Of a stretch of 7,831 nucleotides of DNA, positions 7,287 through 7,831 are shown one piece after another; positions within the stretch are counted from its first letter, which is position 1; the number at the start of each line of letters is the position of its first letter. The notes under the pieces were generated by a model. The model was given only the letters and a program-made list of their open reading frames with translations. It made no database searches and was not told where the DNA came from. The stretch spans positions 1-7,831 of the forward strand of contig JAUPWC010000290.1 of NCBI GenBank assembly GCA_030916665.1, in the 5' to 3' direction. Made by a program: the position numbers and the translations under genes. Origin of the DNA: Verrucomicrobiota bacterium (lineage in GTDB: Bacteria; Verrucomicrobiota; Verrucomicrobiia; Opitutales; Opitutaceae).

Positions 7287-7831
7287 TCAGGGCGGTGCGT
7301 CCTGGGCGCGGGCAATGGCCTTGGCCAGGGCGGCCACGTCGCCTTCCAGCGTCCCGGCGATCTCTTCCCGGGTGAGGCGATAAATCAAAATCGAATATCC
7401 GGCCATGCCGTCGGGACGCCGGGCGCGCAAATACTGGCACAGCCGGGCAAAGCGCAGCGATTCGTAAACCGTCCACGCGTTGCTCCACTCTTCCATGCTC
7501 ACGTCTGCAAAGGCGGCGGGTTGGCGGGCGGGGTCGGCGTTGACGGCCCGGAAGGCGGCGTCATTGAGCCGCAGTTGCTGATAGCGGAGTTCATGCGTCG
7601 AAGACCAGCGGGCCTTTTCGGGCGCATAGACGTGCTGCAACATGGTCGCGCTCACGGCATAGATCCCGGGTTCACACCAATACCAAGGTCGCGGCCGGTC
7701 AAAGGTCGGTAGCCGGGGCATGAGCGTGGGGTCGGGGACGAAGCGGGCGGGCTCGTCGCTGCCAAAGTAGGAAACATACACCGGTTCGCCGGCCTGTTGG
7801 TGGGCGGACAGCCATTCTCGCAGGGCCGGCA
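7287..7831 (-). CDS. C-terminal part of a family-39-like membrane glycosyltransferase (5' end beyond window)
   Basis: The minus-strand frame is open from the window edge to TGA at 7289-7287 and gives 180 residues with no start codon needed. The GTG at 7781 is internal: 16 further codons upstream (ending HQQAGEP) join smoothly to VYVSYFGSDEP. This is a soluble tail. It contains VYVSYFGSDEPARF (residues 17-30 of the visible part), WYWCEPGIYAVSATMLQHVY (about 48-67), and near the end RFARLCQYLRARRPDGMAGYSILIYRL. I recognise this series (SYFGS..P, G.YA(V/I)SAT.L, GYSI.(V/I)Y) from the periplasmic C-terminal domain of bacterial ArnT/PMT-like, phospholipid-carrier-dependent glycosyltransferases. 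The membrane domain and catalytic acid would lie off the right edge, so activity cannot be judged. The gene converges on the plus-strand cluster, so it is not in the same transcript though probably in a related pathway. Confidence 0.7.
   Translation of the reverse strand, partial: PALREWLSAHQQAGEPVYVSYFGSDEPARFVPDPTLMPRLPTFDRPRPWYWCEPGIYAVSATMLQHVYAPEKARWSSTHELRYQQLRLNDAAFRAVNADPARQPAAFADVSMEEWSNAWTVYESLRFARLCQYLRARRPDGMAGYSILIYRLTREEIAGTLEGDVAALAKAIARAQDAPP

Noticed and set aside
6186..7712. A 508-codon open frame on the plus strand
   Set aside because: It overlaps the fourth membrane-protein gene in another frame, then runs antisense through the minus-strand gene. It has low-complexity Gly/Arg/Ala composition, whereas the overlapped genes have clear membrane and family motifs.
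7779..7781. GTG as the start of the minus-strand gene
   Set aside because: The frame stays open to the window edge, and the codons beyond it join naturally to the conserved VYVSYFGSDEP motif, so this GTG is an internal valine codon.
1..7831. Toxin-antitoxin, phage-defence, CRISPR, IS or tRNA elements
   Set aside because: I looked on both strands and found no direct-repeat arrays, terminal inverted repeats, transposase motifs or tRNA-like folds; the coding space is filled by membrane glycosyltransferase-like genes.

Overview
The window is GC-rich (roughly 60-65% by eye) and almost fully coding, with no RNA genes, mobile elements or CRISPR. The genes have long hydrophobic segments and extracytoplasmic acidic loops, as expected of a Gram-negative bacterium that builds surface glycans. 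My best guess is a Verrucomicrobiota (Opitutales-like) chromosome. That guess rests on overall resemblance of the proteins and base composition, not on a marker gene.

Layout: positions 1-64 look like the last 20 codons of an upstream plus-strand gene whose TGA overlaps the first ATG (ATGA). Four large plus-strand membrane-protein genes follow almost without gaps: 61-1929 (622 aa), 1934-3778 (614 aa), 3794-5392 (532 aa) and 5389-7245 (618 aa). The junctions are a 4-nt gap, a 15-nt gap and a 4-nt ATGA overlap, so this looks like one translationally coupled operon that begins outside the window. A 41-nt spacer with a GC-rich stem-loop separates it from a convergent minus-strand gene (7287 to beyond 7831). 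Only the C-terminal 180 residues of that gene are present.

All five substantial genes look like GT-C-type membrane glycosyltransferases or close relatives (the PMT_2/ArnT/AftB superfamily). These enzymes use lipid-phosphate-linked sugars on the outer face of the inner membrane. The first two are clear tandem paralogues: about 45% identical over a gap-free 210-residue block by hand count, sharing a DE pair, D-x3-DKRP, RPEN, AQN-ELLNL and RYES. The third has the AftB-like layout (ED right after TM1, YYGxPxPNTxxAK, and a late GYIGFYSG...D..GL domain). The fourth is the most divergent, with an acidic DADFRWD loop instead of DE. The fifth ends with a YVSYFGSDEP / GIYAVSAT domain that I recognise from bacterial family-39-like transferases.

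A run of this many polyprenyl-phosphate-sugar-dependent transferases, with no cytoplasmic enzyme between them, suggests a locus that decorates a surface polymer, lipid or protein with several different sugars. Donor and acceptor cannot be read from the sequence. Nothing here proves a new system. The tandem paralogue pair and the divergent fourth protein are the parts most likely to be undescribed.
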